Source of the DNA: Deltaproteobacteria bacterium
GTDB taxonomy: Bacteria; Desulfobacterota; SM23-61
Reading direction: 5' to 3'
NCBI GenBank assembly: GCA_016875165.1
Contig: VGSF01000010.1
Location: forward strand, 1 to 64,000
DNA length: 64,000 nt
In this document: positions 7,792 through 15,567 of the stretch, piece after piece
Position numbering within the stretch: the first letter of the stretch is position 1
Layout: each line of letters begins with the position of its first letter
Notes under the pieces: model-generated
Told to the model about the DNA's origin: nothing
Seen by the model: only the letters and a program-made list of their open reading frames with translations
The model's database searches: none
Made by a program: the position numbers and the translations under genes

Positions 7792-8305
7792 CAAGGTAAG
7801 TTATTGAATTTTTTAGAACAAGATTACCTCATTCGCCGCCTCCAGCCCTATTTTGCCAATATCCGGAAGCGGTTGGGCAAAAGTCAAAAAAATATTCTGG
7901 AGAGATTCCGGGTTGCTTCACGCCCTTTTGGGGGTTCATCGCCTGGATGGGCTCCTGGCCCAGCCGTGGGTAGGAATGAGCTGGGAAGGCTGGGTGATTG
8001 AGCAGATTTTAACCGGCCTAAATGTCAACGGCTTCAATCATGAAGCGTTTTTCCTCCGGACGGGGGATGGCTACGAATTGGACTTAGTTTTAAAAATTCG
8101 GGGAGAAATTTGGGCTTTAGAGATAAAACTTCCTACAACCCCCAGCAACGCTGATTTAGAAAGACTGAAAAAAACAGGAAAGTTGATTAACGCCGACAAG
8201 CAAAATCTCATTACGAAAACGCGACAGGAAATCTATGGAGAAAAGACAATTTCCCCAAATTTTAGAGGATTTTTGAGATGGATAACTGAATTGAAAACTC
8301 CCTAA
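7792..8305 (+). pseudogene. Remnant of a DUF4143 (AAA-type) ATPase, C-terminal domain only
   Basis: Two frames together reconstruct the DUF4143 C-terminal domain of a stand-alone AAA ATPase. One frame (about 7792-7890) reads KLLNFLEQDYLIRRLQPY and continues ANIRKRLGKS. The next frame, from about 7880, reads KIFWRDSGLLHALLGV, then WEGWVIEQIL, LRTGDGYELDLVLKI and LEIKLP, the nuclease-like tail of the family. The P-loop N-terminal half is missing and one base has been gained or lost near 7885. The gene is therefore dead. It lies between the livF remnant and a toxin-antitoxin pair, which marks this stretch as a decay-prone junction. Confidence 0.8.
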
Positions 8306-8406
8306 ATCATAGAAAGTTTATTAGGGCAAGTTTGGTATCGAGGGCAGGGAAGGGGAAATCCGTCAGGACGCAAATATGATGCCCATCGAATTCCCTTGAC
8401 TTCTTG

Positions 8407-8424
8407 ATGTATCTCATGATACAT
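8407..8424. promoter_or_regulatory. Probable operator of the vapBC operon
   Basis: The imperfect palindrome ATGTATCTCATGATACAT lies 9 bases before the antitoxin ATG at 8433. Antitoxins of this class bind such sites to repress their own operon, so this is a likely autoregulatory operator. The TATTTATG just downstream may serve as part of the promoter. Inference from position and symmetry only. Confidence 0.5.
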
Positions 8425-8432
8425 ATTTATGT

Positions 8433-8678
8433 ATGAAAACAACCGTAGAGATTCCAGATTCTATTCTCAAAGAGGCGCGTAAACTCGCATCCCGGGAAGG
8501 GACGACCGTGAAGGCCTTGGTGGTAGAGAGCCTGCAGAAGGTTATTGCTGAGAGAAAGAGCCGGGGAGAATTCAAACTCCGAAAGGCCACCTTTAAGGGT
8601 AAAGGCCTCCAACCGCATATGGCCGGCGCTCCCTGGGATCGTATCCGCGACATGGCCTACGAGGGGCGAGGAGCGTGA
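8433..8678 (+). CDS. vapB: VapB-type antitoxin (ribbon-helix-helix)
   Basis: An 81-residue protein beginning MKTTVEIPDSILKEARKLA, a typical ribbon-helix-helix DNA-binding N-terminus (strand then helix). The C-terminal half (about 50-81, rich in basic and aromatic residues) should wrap the partner toxin. The toxin gene follows with a 4-base overlap (GTGA), the usual arrangement for coupled antitoxin-toxin translation. The palindrome at 8407-8424 is the probable site of autoregulation. Role: neutralises the PIN nuclease encoded next and represses the operon. Confidence 0.82.
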   Translation: MKTTVEIPDSILKEARKLASREGTTVKALVVESLQKVIAERKSRGEFKLRKATFKGKGLQPHMAGAPWDRIRDMAYEGRGA

Positions 8679-9109
8679 TCGCAGTTGACACGAACCTCCT
8701 TGTCTATGCGCACCGTGAGGACTCAGCGTGGCACGATGCAGCTTACACCCGTATAACGGAATTGGCTGAAGGGCGTGCCCCATGGGCCATCCCCTGGCCC
8801 TGCCTTCATGAATTCCTGGCGATCGTAACCCACCCCCGGATCTTCGTTCCTCCTACCCCGCTCGATGCCGCTCTGGATCAAGTGGAAGCTTGGCTGCAGT
8901 CTCCGAGCCTATTGTTGCTATCGGAAGCTGAGGGATACTGGTCCGAACTTAGCTCCTCTCTACGCACCGGGCATATCGTGGGGCCCCACGTTCATGACGC
9001 TCGCATTGCCGCTCTCAGCCGCGTTCATGGAGTTGAAGAGTTATGGACCGCGGATAGGGATTTCGGCCGGTTGCCAGGATTGACCGTTCGTAACCCCCTT
9101 GTCGGGTGA
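8675..9109 (+). CDS. vapC: VapC-type PIN-domain ribonuclease toxin
   Basis: A 144-residue PIN domain. The conserved acidic residues are present: D5 (AVDTN), E46 (LHEFL), D108 (VHDAR) and D127/D129 (TADRDF), which together hold the metal ions for RNA cleavage. The toxin should cut tRNA or another structured RNA when the antitoxin is lost. It starts with GTG overlapping the antitoxin stop. All catalytic positions are intact, so the pair looks functional, in contrast to the decayed genes upstream. Confidence 0.87.
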   Translation: MIAVDTNLLVYAHREDSAWHDAAYTRITELAEGRAPWAIPWPCLHEFLAIVTHPRIFVPPTPLDAALDQVEAWLQSPSLLLLSEAEGYWSELSSSLRTGHIVGPHVHDARIAALSRVHGVEELWTADRDFGRLPGLTVRNPLVG

Positions 9110-9601
9110 ATAAATCAATTAAAAATATGGCCTATTTATAGTATCTTATTGAACATGAGTCCCTAATTTGCCATTAGGGTTAGGGAATGGGCGAAAAGAG
9201 GAGGACCACGGAGCCCATTTCTGAAAGAGTTTCAGAATACCTTGTGGGTCATTTGGGGTCACATCTTCATTTGTGATTCTGCTGCAAAACCCCCCATTTT
9301 TGAGATTTGATGAAAAGGGGTTGGAAACTCTACGCTTTAAAATCACGTATAAACCATCTTTATTTTTCGCAAGGGTTTTTTTGGCCGCAGAATCCATTTG
9401 TCGCTTTCTCTCCTTATTTTGTTTTGTAGATGACCCCCAATAGCCCATAAAGTATCCCCCCTTCCTTTTAAAATGAAATCTCCTTGAATTATTTAAACAA
9501 AACTAATTCATCCCCCCAATCCAAAAAATAAAAAGCCTTGAATAAAGTTTTTTTATTTGTTAGGATGTGGCAAATTTTTCGGAAAATAAAAGAAAAAATG
9601 G
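9110..9601. other. Gene-free AT-rich stretch
   Basis: I see no supportable gene. A 100-codon minus-strand frame (9146-9448) has no recognisable motif or family and no clear ribosome binding site, so I do not annotate it. The sequence after 9480 is strongly AT-rich and leads into the R2 element. Confidence 0.4.
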
Positions 9602-9872
9602 GTATTAGTTTAAAGTTTTGAAAAAATGGCGGCAACGCCTCTGCCTCTGTTTGGGACCGGGGACCAGGCCGGAACGCGCCGGAAGCATCGGTTGGGTTTT
9701 CCCTTGTCCTCGAGGATAAAAGCCCGTTTCCTCCGGAGGAGGGGGGGTATCTTCCCCGCTCCATCCACGGAGAAATCAGCGCCTTATGATTCCAAGCGGG
9801 CCGGTCTGGCCCCCGGCCCTGGAATCCCTTGGCCTTGGTGACACACCTTTCTTCAAAGAGCTAAAGTGTTAC
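9602..9872. repeat. R2 repeat, long core
   Basis: About 270 bases bounded by GTATTAGTTTAAAGTTTTGAA and, inverted, TTCAAAGAGCTAAAGTGTTAC. The GC-rich core has GGAACGCGCCGGAAGCATCG, a CCTCCGGAGGAGG palindrome, and GCGCCTTATGATTCCAAGCG. It is the same orientation as 55581-55848 and opposite to 17345 and 21140. Confidence 0.9.
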
Positions 9873-9876
9873 AAAA

Positions 9877-10119
9877 ATGGAAGTTTATCCTTTTCATCAT
9901 CAGAATCTTTTTTTCAACATCATAACCGACTATGATCTGACATTTAAAGAGATCCGGGGGATACTGGACTACCTCCTTTCCGTCGAGGCTTTTAAAGAAG
10001 AGGGGGAAGACTGGGGATGTGGAAAATTTTTTGATCTTCGGCTGGGGAATATCCAATACGAGATAGATGTCAATTGTTATGAAGTCGTTATTTACCAGAG
10101 GACGGAACTTACTCCATGA
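9877..10119 (+). CDS. Small hypothetical protein
   Basis: An 80-residue acidic frame that I do not recognise. It begins MEVYPFHHQNLFFN and contains the phrase IQYEIDVNCYEVVIYQ, which looks like a beta-strand-rich domain. The ATG lies immediately after the right end of the R2 element, so the start may be a product of repeat insertion and the true gene may have been longer. Composition is plausible for coding sequence and there is no overlapping alternative, but no ribosome binding site is apparent. It could equally be a fragment of an inactivated gene. Confidence 0.35.
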   Translation: MEVYPFHHQNLFFNIITDYDLTFKEIRGILDYLLSVEAFKEEGEDWGCGKFFDLRLGNIQYEIDVNCYEVVIYQRTELTP

Positions 10120-10176
10120 CTGGAGGATATTGCGGATAGAGGATGCCTGTTTCATAGCCGGAACCCAAAAGTTAAA

Positions 10177-10440
10177 TTAGCCACAGAGGACACAGAGATC
10201 ACCGATTTTTTTAAAACATGATTAAGAAAAAGCAAAGGATAAGTGTCAATTGTCTAAAGTGATCCGGCTGCCGGCGGGGCTAAAGTTTAAAAAAGGAATT
10301 TCTTATACAATTAAATTCAAAAATCCGAAATCCGAATATCGATCCGCCACTATTCAAAGGGGGAAAATCTAATCTCCTCCCTTTATTAAAGGGAGGGTGG
10401 GAGGGATTTTAGAGTAACTAAACAGTTAAGATTTTTCAAA
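10177..10440. repeat. Intergenic repeats (R5 and G-rich hairpin)
   Basis: TTAGCCACAGAGGACACAGA at 10177 is an R5 copy also found at 18565, 27550 and 30402. About 10365-10415 has a hairpin built from CTCCCTTTATT and AAAGGGAGGG. Nothing else is recognised between 10120 and 10583. Confidence 0.6.
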
Positions 10441-10583
10441 TGTCTTAACCAAACGCCGTTTGGAATTTAGATTTTTTGGAATTGTTTCGTCCGCCTCGGC
10501 GGATCGTGCTTCGAATTTTGAATCAGGTTCTTTTATTGGAAATTTTGTTACCCTTTTGCGGACAATTTCATTTGTAAGCGCCT

Positions 10584-10913
10584 ATGGGTGAATATATCCA
10601 TCCGGAATTGCAAAAAAAGGTAGAGTTTTTCGGGGGCAGCTACATATTCATCGAGGAGGGGAGGTTGAATTATCGGGGGAAGGAGGTGCTCTATTTAGTC
10701 GGCTTGGCTGGCATCGAGGCCTCCTGCTGCGGAACGGGCGGATGTGCCTTTATTAAAGTACCGGGGTACGTACATTTCTGGAAGAAATCTCGGAACGAGT
10801 TCGGCCAGTCCATTTCTGAGATTGAAAGAATCGAATCCCCGGGGAGGCAGCGGGAGATCAGCAAGATATTATTGGAAAAACACCCAGGATTCGCCCAGGT
10901 CGAATTTCTTTGA
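10584..10913 (+). CDS. Conserved hypothetical protein with a CCGTGGC motif
   Basis: A 109-residue protein with an unusual cysteine cluster, CCGTGGC, near residue 50, followed by FIKVPGYV. The N-terminus HPELQKKVEFFGGSYI and the C-terminal REISKILLEKHPG are well ordered. The pattern resembles small uncharacterised proteins I associate with anaerobic Desulfobacterota, but I know no function. Three close cysteines suggest metal or redox chemistry. It lies 30 bases before the HMGS-like gene on the same strand and could be co-transcribed with that acyl-CoA cluster. The start is supported only by frame and family look, not by a strong ribosome binding site. Confidence 0.6.
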   Translation: MGEYIHPELQKKVEFFGGSYIFIEEGRLNYRGKEVLYLVGLAGIEASCCGTGGCAFIKVPGYVHFWKKSRNEFGQSISEIERIESPGRQREISKILLEKHPGFAQVEFL

Positions 10914-10943
10914 GATTTTTTTAAAACTTTAAAGGAGGTAAAT

Positions 10944-12401
10944 ATGGCAGGAATTGTGTCCTTTGGCGCCTATGTGCCGCGCTACAGGCTTAAACGAATG
11001 ACCATTTTCCAGGCCATGGGATGGATTAACCCGACCACCATCATGCTTGCCCAGGGAGAAAAAGCGGTGGCCAATTCGGATGAGGATAGCCTCACCCTGG
11101 CGGCAGCAGCCGGCATCGATTGTTTGGCTGGGATGGACCGGTCGGCGGTCGATGGGCTTTTTTTCGCCTCGACAACCATGCCCTACTTAGAAAGGCAAAA
11201 CGCTGGAATTATTGCCCAAGCCTTAAACCTGCGAGAGAATGTGCGCTCGGCGGATTTTTCCGGCGCTCTGAAGGCGGGAACATCGGCGTTGATTTCCGCC
11301 CTGGAAGGGGTAGGATCAGGAAACGTCAAACAGATGCTGGTCTTAGCCGCAGACTCACGGCTGGGAAGGATGGGCAGTCCTCAGGAGATGATCTTTGGGG
11401 ATGCTGGGGCTGCTTTTCTTATCGGGGATAAGGAGGTGATTGCCGAATTTAAGGGTTCCTATTCCCTAACCTGCGATTTTGTCGATCACTACCGGGGATC
11501 AAAAACCACCTTCGACCGCCAATGGGAAGACCGTTGGATTAGAGATCTCGGGTTTGATGAATTCGTTCCGAAAGTGATCGCAGGTCTCCTCACGCGTTAC
11601 CAGGTAAAATTGAATGATTTTTCCAAAATCATCTTTCAATGCTCTTACGATTCCGAACGGAAGAATTTGGTCAAGATATTAAAAGTAGACCCGGCGAAAG
11701 TTCAGGACCCCTTACACGGTTCTATCGGCGAGACTGGAACCACTCACTCTCCCTTGATGCTGGCCAAGGCCTTGGAGGAGGCCAAGCCGGGAGATAAACT
11801 ACTGGTGGTGAGTTTCGGCAGCGGAGGCGACGCCCTTTATTTCGAGGTTACCGACCGGATTTCCCAAAAGAAGAGAGGGATGGGGGTGCAGGGATATCTG
11901 GCCAACCGAGCGGAACTTGCCAGTTACCCGAAATACGCTGTCTTCCGGGGGATGTTGCCGGTGGACATCGGCCTGCGCGGGGAGGCAGATTTATTAACCC
12001 GCTGGAGTTTAGTCTGGCGGAAGAGAAAGGCCGTTCTGGGCCTGGTCGGTTCGAGGTGCAAAAGATGCGGTTCGCCCCAGTTCCCGCCGCAAAGGATCTG
12101 CGCCAACCCGGATTGCGGCGCTATCGATAACATGGAAGATTATACCTTTGCGGACAAGAAAGGGCGGATCCTAAGTTACACCGGAGACATGCTGGCCGCC
12201 TCATACGATCCTCCGGAATTGTACGGCAACGTGGAATTTGCCGGGGGCGGAAGGTATATGTGCAATTTTACGGATTGCACCCTGGAAGATTTAAAAGTTG
12301 GCGCCACGGTTACTTTCAGTTTCCGTAGGAAGTATTACGATGAAAAGAGAGATATTCACGGGTATTTCTGGAAGGCAGTGCCGCAAAAGGAGGTGGCTTA
12401 A
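10944..12401 (+). CDS. HMG-CoA synthase-like protein fused to a DUF35 (zinc ribbon/OB-fold) domain
   Basis: A 485-residue two-domain protein. Residues 1 to about 320 are a thiolase-superfamily domain of the HMG-CoA synthase type (GETGTTHSPLML and VSFGSGGDALYF near its end). From about 360 follows a DUF35 domain: zinc ribbon C372-x2-C375...C386-x4-C391, then an OB-fold. In archaeal HMGS the nucleophilic cysteine sits in an ACKAGT-like motif; here the aligned sequence is ALKAGT with L109, so the cysteine appears lost. DUF35 proteins bridge HMGS or thiolase partners and hold the CoA arm. This fusion may thus be a structural or CoA-handling partner for the thiolase encoded next. Start has AAAGGAGGT eight bases upstream. 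Confidence 0.82.
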   Translation: MAGIVSFGAYVPRYRLKRMTIFQAMGWINPTTIMLAQGEKAVANSDEDSLTLAAAAGIDCLAGMDRSAVDGLFFASTTMPYLERQNAGIIAQALNLRENVRSADFSGALKAGTSALISALEGVGSGNVKQMLVLAADSRLGRMGSPQEMIFGDAGAAFLIGDKEVIAEFKGSYSLTCDFVDHYRGSKTTFDRQWEDRWIRDLGFDEFVPKVIAGLLTRYQVKLNDFSKIIFQCSYDSERKNLVKILKVDPAKVQDPLHGSIGETGTTHSPLMLAKALEEAKPGDKLLVVSFGSGGDALYFEVTDRISQKKRGMGVQGYLANRAELASYPKYAVFRGMLPVDIGLRGEADLLTRWSLVWRKRKAVLGLVGSRCKRCGSPQFPPQRICANPDCGAIDNMEDYTFADKKGRILSYTGDMLAASYDPPELYGNVEFAGGGRYMCNFTDCTLEDLKVGATVTFSFRRKYYDEKRDIHGYFWKAVPQKEVA

Positions 12402-13601
12402 ATGGCAACGGGAATCCGCGATAAAGTGGCCATACTGGGCATGGGCTGCACCAAATTTGGTGAACGCTGGGAGTCTTCAGCCGAAGATTTAATCATAGAA
12501 AGCTTTCAGGAAGCTCTGGCCGATGCCGGAATAGGAAAAAAGGAAATCCAGGCCGCCTGGTTCGGCACCCACATCGATGAGGTCAACGTGGGCAAGAGCG
12601 GTGTGCCTTTAGCCACCACCCTAAAATTGCCCTTCATCCCGGTAACCAGGACGGAAAACTTCTGCGCCACCGGCACAGAGGCTTTTCGGGGAGCCTGTTA
12701 TGCCGTGGCCGCCGGGGTCTATGACATTTGTCTGGCCCTGGGAGTGGAAAAATTGAAAGATACGGGTTATGGAGGATTGCCGGCCACCGCCGCCTTCGGC
12801 CAGATGCAGGCTATGATCGGCCCCAACGCCACGGCCCCGGGCCTTTTTGCCCAATTGGCCACAGGCTATTTGGCCAAGTATGGCGTTGATCCTGCCCTGG
12901 GCAAGAAAGCTCTGGCCCACATTTCGGCAAAAAGTCATGCGAATGGCGCGCTCAACCCCAAGGCCCATCTTCGCCGGCCGGTGTCCGAGGAGCAGATCAT
13001 CCATGCGCCCATGATTGCCTACCCCTTGGGTCTTTTCGATTGCTGTGGAGTAAGCGATGGGGCAGCCGCGGCTATAGTGACGACTCCGGAAATTGCCAGA
13101 TCTCTTACGAAACAAGATCCAGTCCTGGTAAAGGCTCTGGCCATTTGCGTCTCTTCCGGAGAAGAAGCCATGTTTAACAACTGGGATGGGGCCCACCTGG
13201 AAACCACCATCCGGGCAGGGCAGATGGCTTTCAAGGAGGCCGGAATCAAGAACCCGCGTGAAGAAATCAGCATGATGGAGGTGCACGATTGTTTTTCGAT
13301 TACTGAGCTTACGGTTTACGAGGACCTGCAGATCTCTCCCCGGGGCAAGGCTATCGATGACATCATGGACGGATTCTTCGATCTCAAAGGAAAAATTCCC
13401 TGCCAGCCTGACGGGGGCCTCAAGTGCTTCGGGCATCCTATCGGAGCTTCAGGATTGCGCATGCTCTATGAAATGTACAATCAACTGTTAGAGAGATGGC
13501 CGGAGGAAAGAAGGGTAAAGAACCCTCGATTCGGCCTGACCCATAATCTGGGGGGCATACCTTCCACGAACGTTTGCAGCGTGGCCATCATCGGGCGGTA
13601 A
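12402..13601 (+). CDS. Thiolase / acetyl-CoA acetyltransferase, SCP2-type
   Basis: A 399-residue thiolase. The nucleophilic cysteine is C88 in ENFCATGTEA, H295 lies in EVHDCFS, and the late motif GHPIGASG (H345) completes the active site. It should carry out CoA-dependent cleavage or condensation of a 3-oxoacyl-CoA. It starts immediately after the HMGS-DUF35 stop with an AAAAGGAGG-type site inside the preceding gene, so the two are co-translated. This thiolase plus DUF35 arrangement parallels archaeal acetoacetyl-CoA thiolase complexes and the BbsA/BbsB thiolase of anaerobic toluene degradation. The actual substrate is not deducible. Confidence 0.85.
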   Translation: MATGIRDKVAILGMGCTKFGERWESSAEDLIIESFQEALADAGIGKKEIQAAWFGTHIDEVNVGKSGVPLATTLKLPFIPVTRTENFCATGTEAFRGACYAVAAGVYDICLALGVEKLKDTGYGGLPATAAFGQMQAMIGPNATAPGLFAQLATGYLAKYGVDPALGKKALAHISAKSHANGALNPKAHLRRPVSEEQIIHAPMIAYPLGLFDCCGVSDGAAAAIVTTPEIARSLTKQDPVLVKALAICVSSGEEAMFNNWDGAHLETTIRAGQMAFKEAGIKNPREEISMMEVHDCFSITELTVYEDLQISPRGKAIDDIMDGFFDLKGKIPCQPDGGLKCFGHPIGASGLRMLYEMYNQLLERWPEERRVKNPRFGLTHNLGGIPSTNVCSVAIIGR

Positions 13602-13694
13602 CAAAAGATACACCGCAGAGACCGCTGAGAACGCAGAAAAACAAAGGAGGCGGTGAGCGTATTTCGAGTTATTGGGGCGAAAAGGAGAATGACA

Positions 13695-14516
13695 ATGGAA
13701 AAGATGCTCAAAGATCGAGTGGCGATTATAACTGGCTCCGGGCGGGGCATCGGAAAGGCCGTGGCCTTGCTCTTCGCCCGGGAAGGAGCAAAAGTGGTGG
13801 TGAGCGATTTGGATGCGCAACCCGCCCAGGAAGTTGCCGATGAAATCAAGGGCAGCAGTGGAGAATGCCTATTGTACCCCGGAGACGTTACGAATCCGGC
13901 CTTTGCTGAAGGCATTGTGGGCAAGACCGTTCAAACCTGGGGTGGTTTGCACATTCTGGTAAATAACGCGGGATACACCTGGGATGCGGTTGTCCACAAA
14001 ATGACCGATGAACAGTGGGAAGCCATGCTCGCCGTGCACCTGACCGCTCCCTTCCGGCTGATCCGGGCTGCTTCTCCTTACTTCCGGGAGGCGGCCAAGC
14101 AGGAAAAGGCATCCGGGAAAGTGATCAATCGCAAGATTATCAATGTTTCTTCCATAGCAGGAACCCGCGGAAATGCCGGCCAGGCCAATTACGCATCAGC
14201 CAAAGCCGGAACCGTGGGTCTGGCCCGGGCCCTGGCCAAAGAATGGGGGCCTTTGAACGTTCAGGTTAATGCCGTCTCCTATGGTTGGATCGACACTCGC
14301 CTTACCAAAGAGAAAGAGGCAGGTCAGACCATTGAAAGGGACGGCAAACCTGTGGCCATCGGCATTCCTGCGGCCATGCGCGGGGTCATGGCCATGATCA
14401 TCCCCATGGGCAGGGCAGGGACAACGGAAGAAGCGGCAGGGCCCATTCTATTTTTCGCATCCCCTCTTTCCGACTACGTTTCGGGGCAGTGTATCGAGAT
14501 CACCGGAGGATTTTAA
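13695..14516 (+). CDS. Short-chain dehydrogenase/reductase, FabG-like
   Basis: A 273-residue classical SDR with TGSGRGIG, NNAG, and the catalytic serine-YxxxK set (VSSIAG, then YASAK). It should oxidise or reduce a hydroxyacyl-CoA, feeding the thiolase of the same cluster. The start at 13695 is chosen because AAGGAG lies eight bases upstream; a GTG at 13653 would add 14 residues read through intergenic DNA. An insertion of about 20 residues relative to FabG lies near 205-230 (KEKEAGQTIERDGKP and on), a feature of SDRs acting on larger acyl-CoA substrates. An R5-type repeat (CACCGCAGAGACCGCTGAGA, 13609) separates it from the thiolase. Confidence 0.82.
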   Translation: MEKMLKDRVAIITGSGRGIGKAVALLFAREGAKVVVSDLDAQPAQEVADEIKGSSGECLLYPGDVTNPAFAEGIVGKTVQTWGGLHILVNNAGYTWDAVVHKMTDEQWEAMLAVHLTAPFRLIRAASPYFREAAKQEKASGKVINRKIINVSSIAGTRGNAGQANYASAKAGTVGLARALAKEWGPLNVQVNAVSYGWIDTRLTKEKEAGQTIERDGKPVAIGIPAAMRGVMAMIIPMGRAGTTEEAAGPILFFASPLSDYVSGQCIEITGGF

Positions 14517-14582
14517 CCGCTGCTATTGTCCTTAAGGAAAAGGTCATAGCAGTGGTGAGATGTGGGCGGTGGATGGAACAAA

Positions 14583-15410
14583 ATGCGGATGTGGTTTAGG
14601 ACAGAATTAAGCTTGGAAACAGGGGCTTCCTATCTTTCCGGAAGCCCTCTTTCTTTCGCCAAAGGGGAGAACGCTGCTGTCTTCATCGGCCATTCTACTG
14701 TGCTGGTGCGTCTGGACGAGCAAAATTTTCTTACGGATCCTTTCTACTTAAAGCGCCTGTACATTCTGAAAAGACATTTTCCTCCCGGGGTTCCCCTCCA
14801 AGACCTTCCCCCTTTACATTTTATGCTTATCTCCCACGGTCATCTGGATCACATGGATCTGAAAACGCTAAGTCAATTTCCCCGAACTCTGCCGGTTATC
14901 CTGCCGCACAGGCTCGAAGGATATTTAATGGAAATGGGGTTCGAAGATGTTCGGCCCCTTTCCTGGGGGGAAAGCACGCGCATGGGATCCTTAATCGTTC
15001 GCTCCCTCCCTGTAAAGCATTTTCCGGGTCGCTCTCTTTACGAGACCCGGTCCATTCCTCAAAGCTATCTGGTTGAGGGAACGAAGACGATTTTTTTCTG
15101 TGGGGATTCTGGGTTCGCTCCGGAATTTCAAGAAATCGGCAGCCGCTATTCCATCGACCTGGCTTTACTGCCCATAGGCAATTACCGCCCGTCTTCTTTT
15201 AGCAGGTTTCACATGAGTCCGGAGGATGCCTTAAAAGCAATGGAGATGCTCCGGGCAAAACGAATGATACCCATTCATTGGGGAGCGTTCCGTTTGAGCC
15301 TGGAGCCTATGGAAGAACCCCCGCAGCGATTTGGGCAACTCCTTAAAGAGCGGAAGATCAACCCCAAAGCCGTGCTCCTGCCACCTGGGGGAAAAATTCA
15401 AATTTGGTAA
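14583..15410 (+). CDS. Metallo-beta-lactamase-fold hydrolase (UlaG-like)
   Basis: A protein of about 275 residues of the UlaG/YcbL-like MBL branch. The metal motif SHGHLDHMD gives the HxHxDH signature, followed by VKHFPG, FFCGDSG and the late IPIHWGAF, all in the right order. These enzymes hydrolyse phosphodiesters, lactones or thioesters; substrate unknown. It lies 66 bases after the SDR on the same strand and may belong to the acyl-CoA cluster as a thioesterase or lactonase, but this is guesswork. Start choice is uncertain: ATG 14583 has GGTGGATGGA upstream, while a GTG at 14562 gives seven more residues. The 3' end abuts an R2 element. Confidence 0.78.
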   Translation: MRMWFRTELSLETGASYLSGSPLSFAKGENAAVFIGHSTVLVRLDEQNFLTDPFYLKRLYILKRHFPPGVPLQDLPPLHFMLISHGHLDHMDLKTLSQFPRTLPVILPHRLEGYLMEMGFEDVRPLSWGESTRMGSLIVRSLPVKHFPGRSLYETRSIPQSYLVEGTKTIFFCGDSGFAPEFQEIGSRYSIDLALLPIGNYRPSSFSRFHMSPEDALKAMEMLRAKRMIPIHWGAFRLSLEPMEEPPQRFGQLLKERKINPKAVLLPPGGKIQIW

Positions 15411-15549
15411 CACTTTAGTTCTTTGAAGAAAGGTGTGTCACCAGGGCCAAGGGATTCCAGGGCCCGGGGGCCAGGCCGGCCCGCTTGGAATCATGTGGTG
15501 AGCTTGTCGAACCACAAAAAAATACTTTTGCAAGAGGCTCAACTGATAC
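15407..15549. repeat. R2 repeat, internally deleted copy
   Basis: The left end GTAACACTTTAGTTCTTTGAA and the first 80 bases match the long R2 copies (GGGATTCCAGGGCCCGGGGG). After 15493 the usual core is replaced by GTGGTGAGCTTGTCGAACCAC, itself a palindrome, before the right end GGCTCAACTGATAC. Confidence 0.8.
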
Positions 15550-15567
15550 CAAATTTGAAAAGGCCTT

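Noticed and set aside
9146-9448. 100-codon minus-strand open frame
   Set aside because: No family resemblance, no clear ribosome binding site, AT-rich intergenic setting; not enough to call a gene.
9626-9841. Frame reading GTRRKHRLGFPLSSRIKARF, also at 17357, 21148 and 55605
   Set aside because: The same peptide recurs only because the R2 repeat does, in different frames and with frame breaks; it is not a conserved protein.
10944-12401. Mevalonate-pathway HMG-CoA synthase
   Set aside because: No other mevalonate genes nearby, and the expected catalytic cysteine is not visible.
12621-13436. 271-codon minus-strand frame opposite the thiolase
   Set aside because: Shadow of the thiolase, which has complete active-site motifs.
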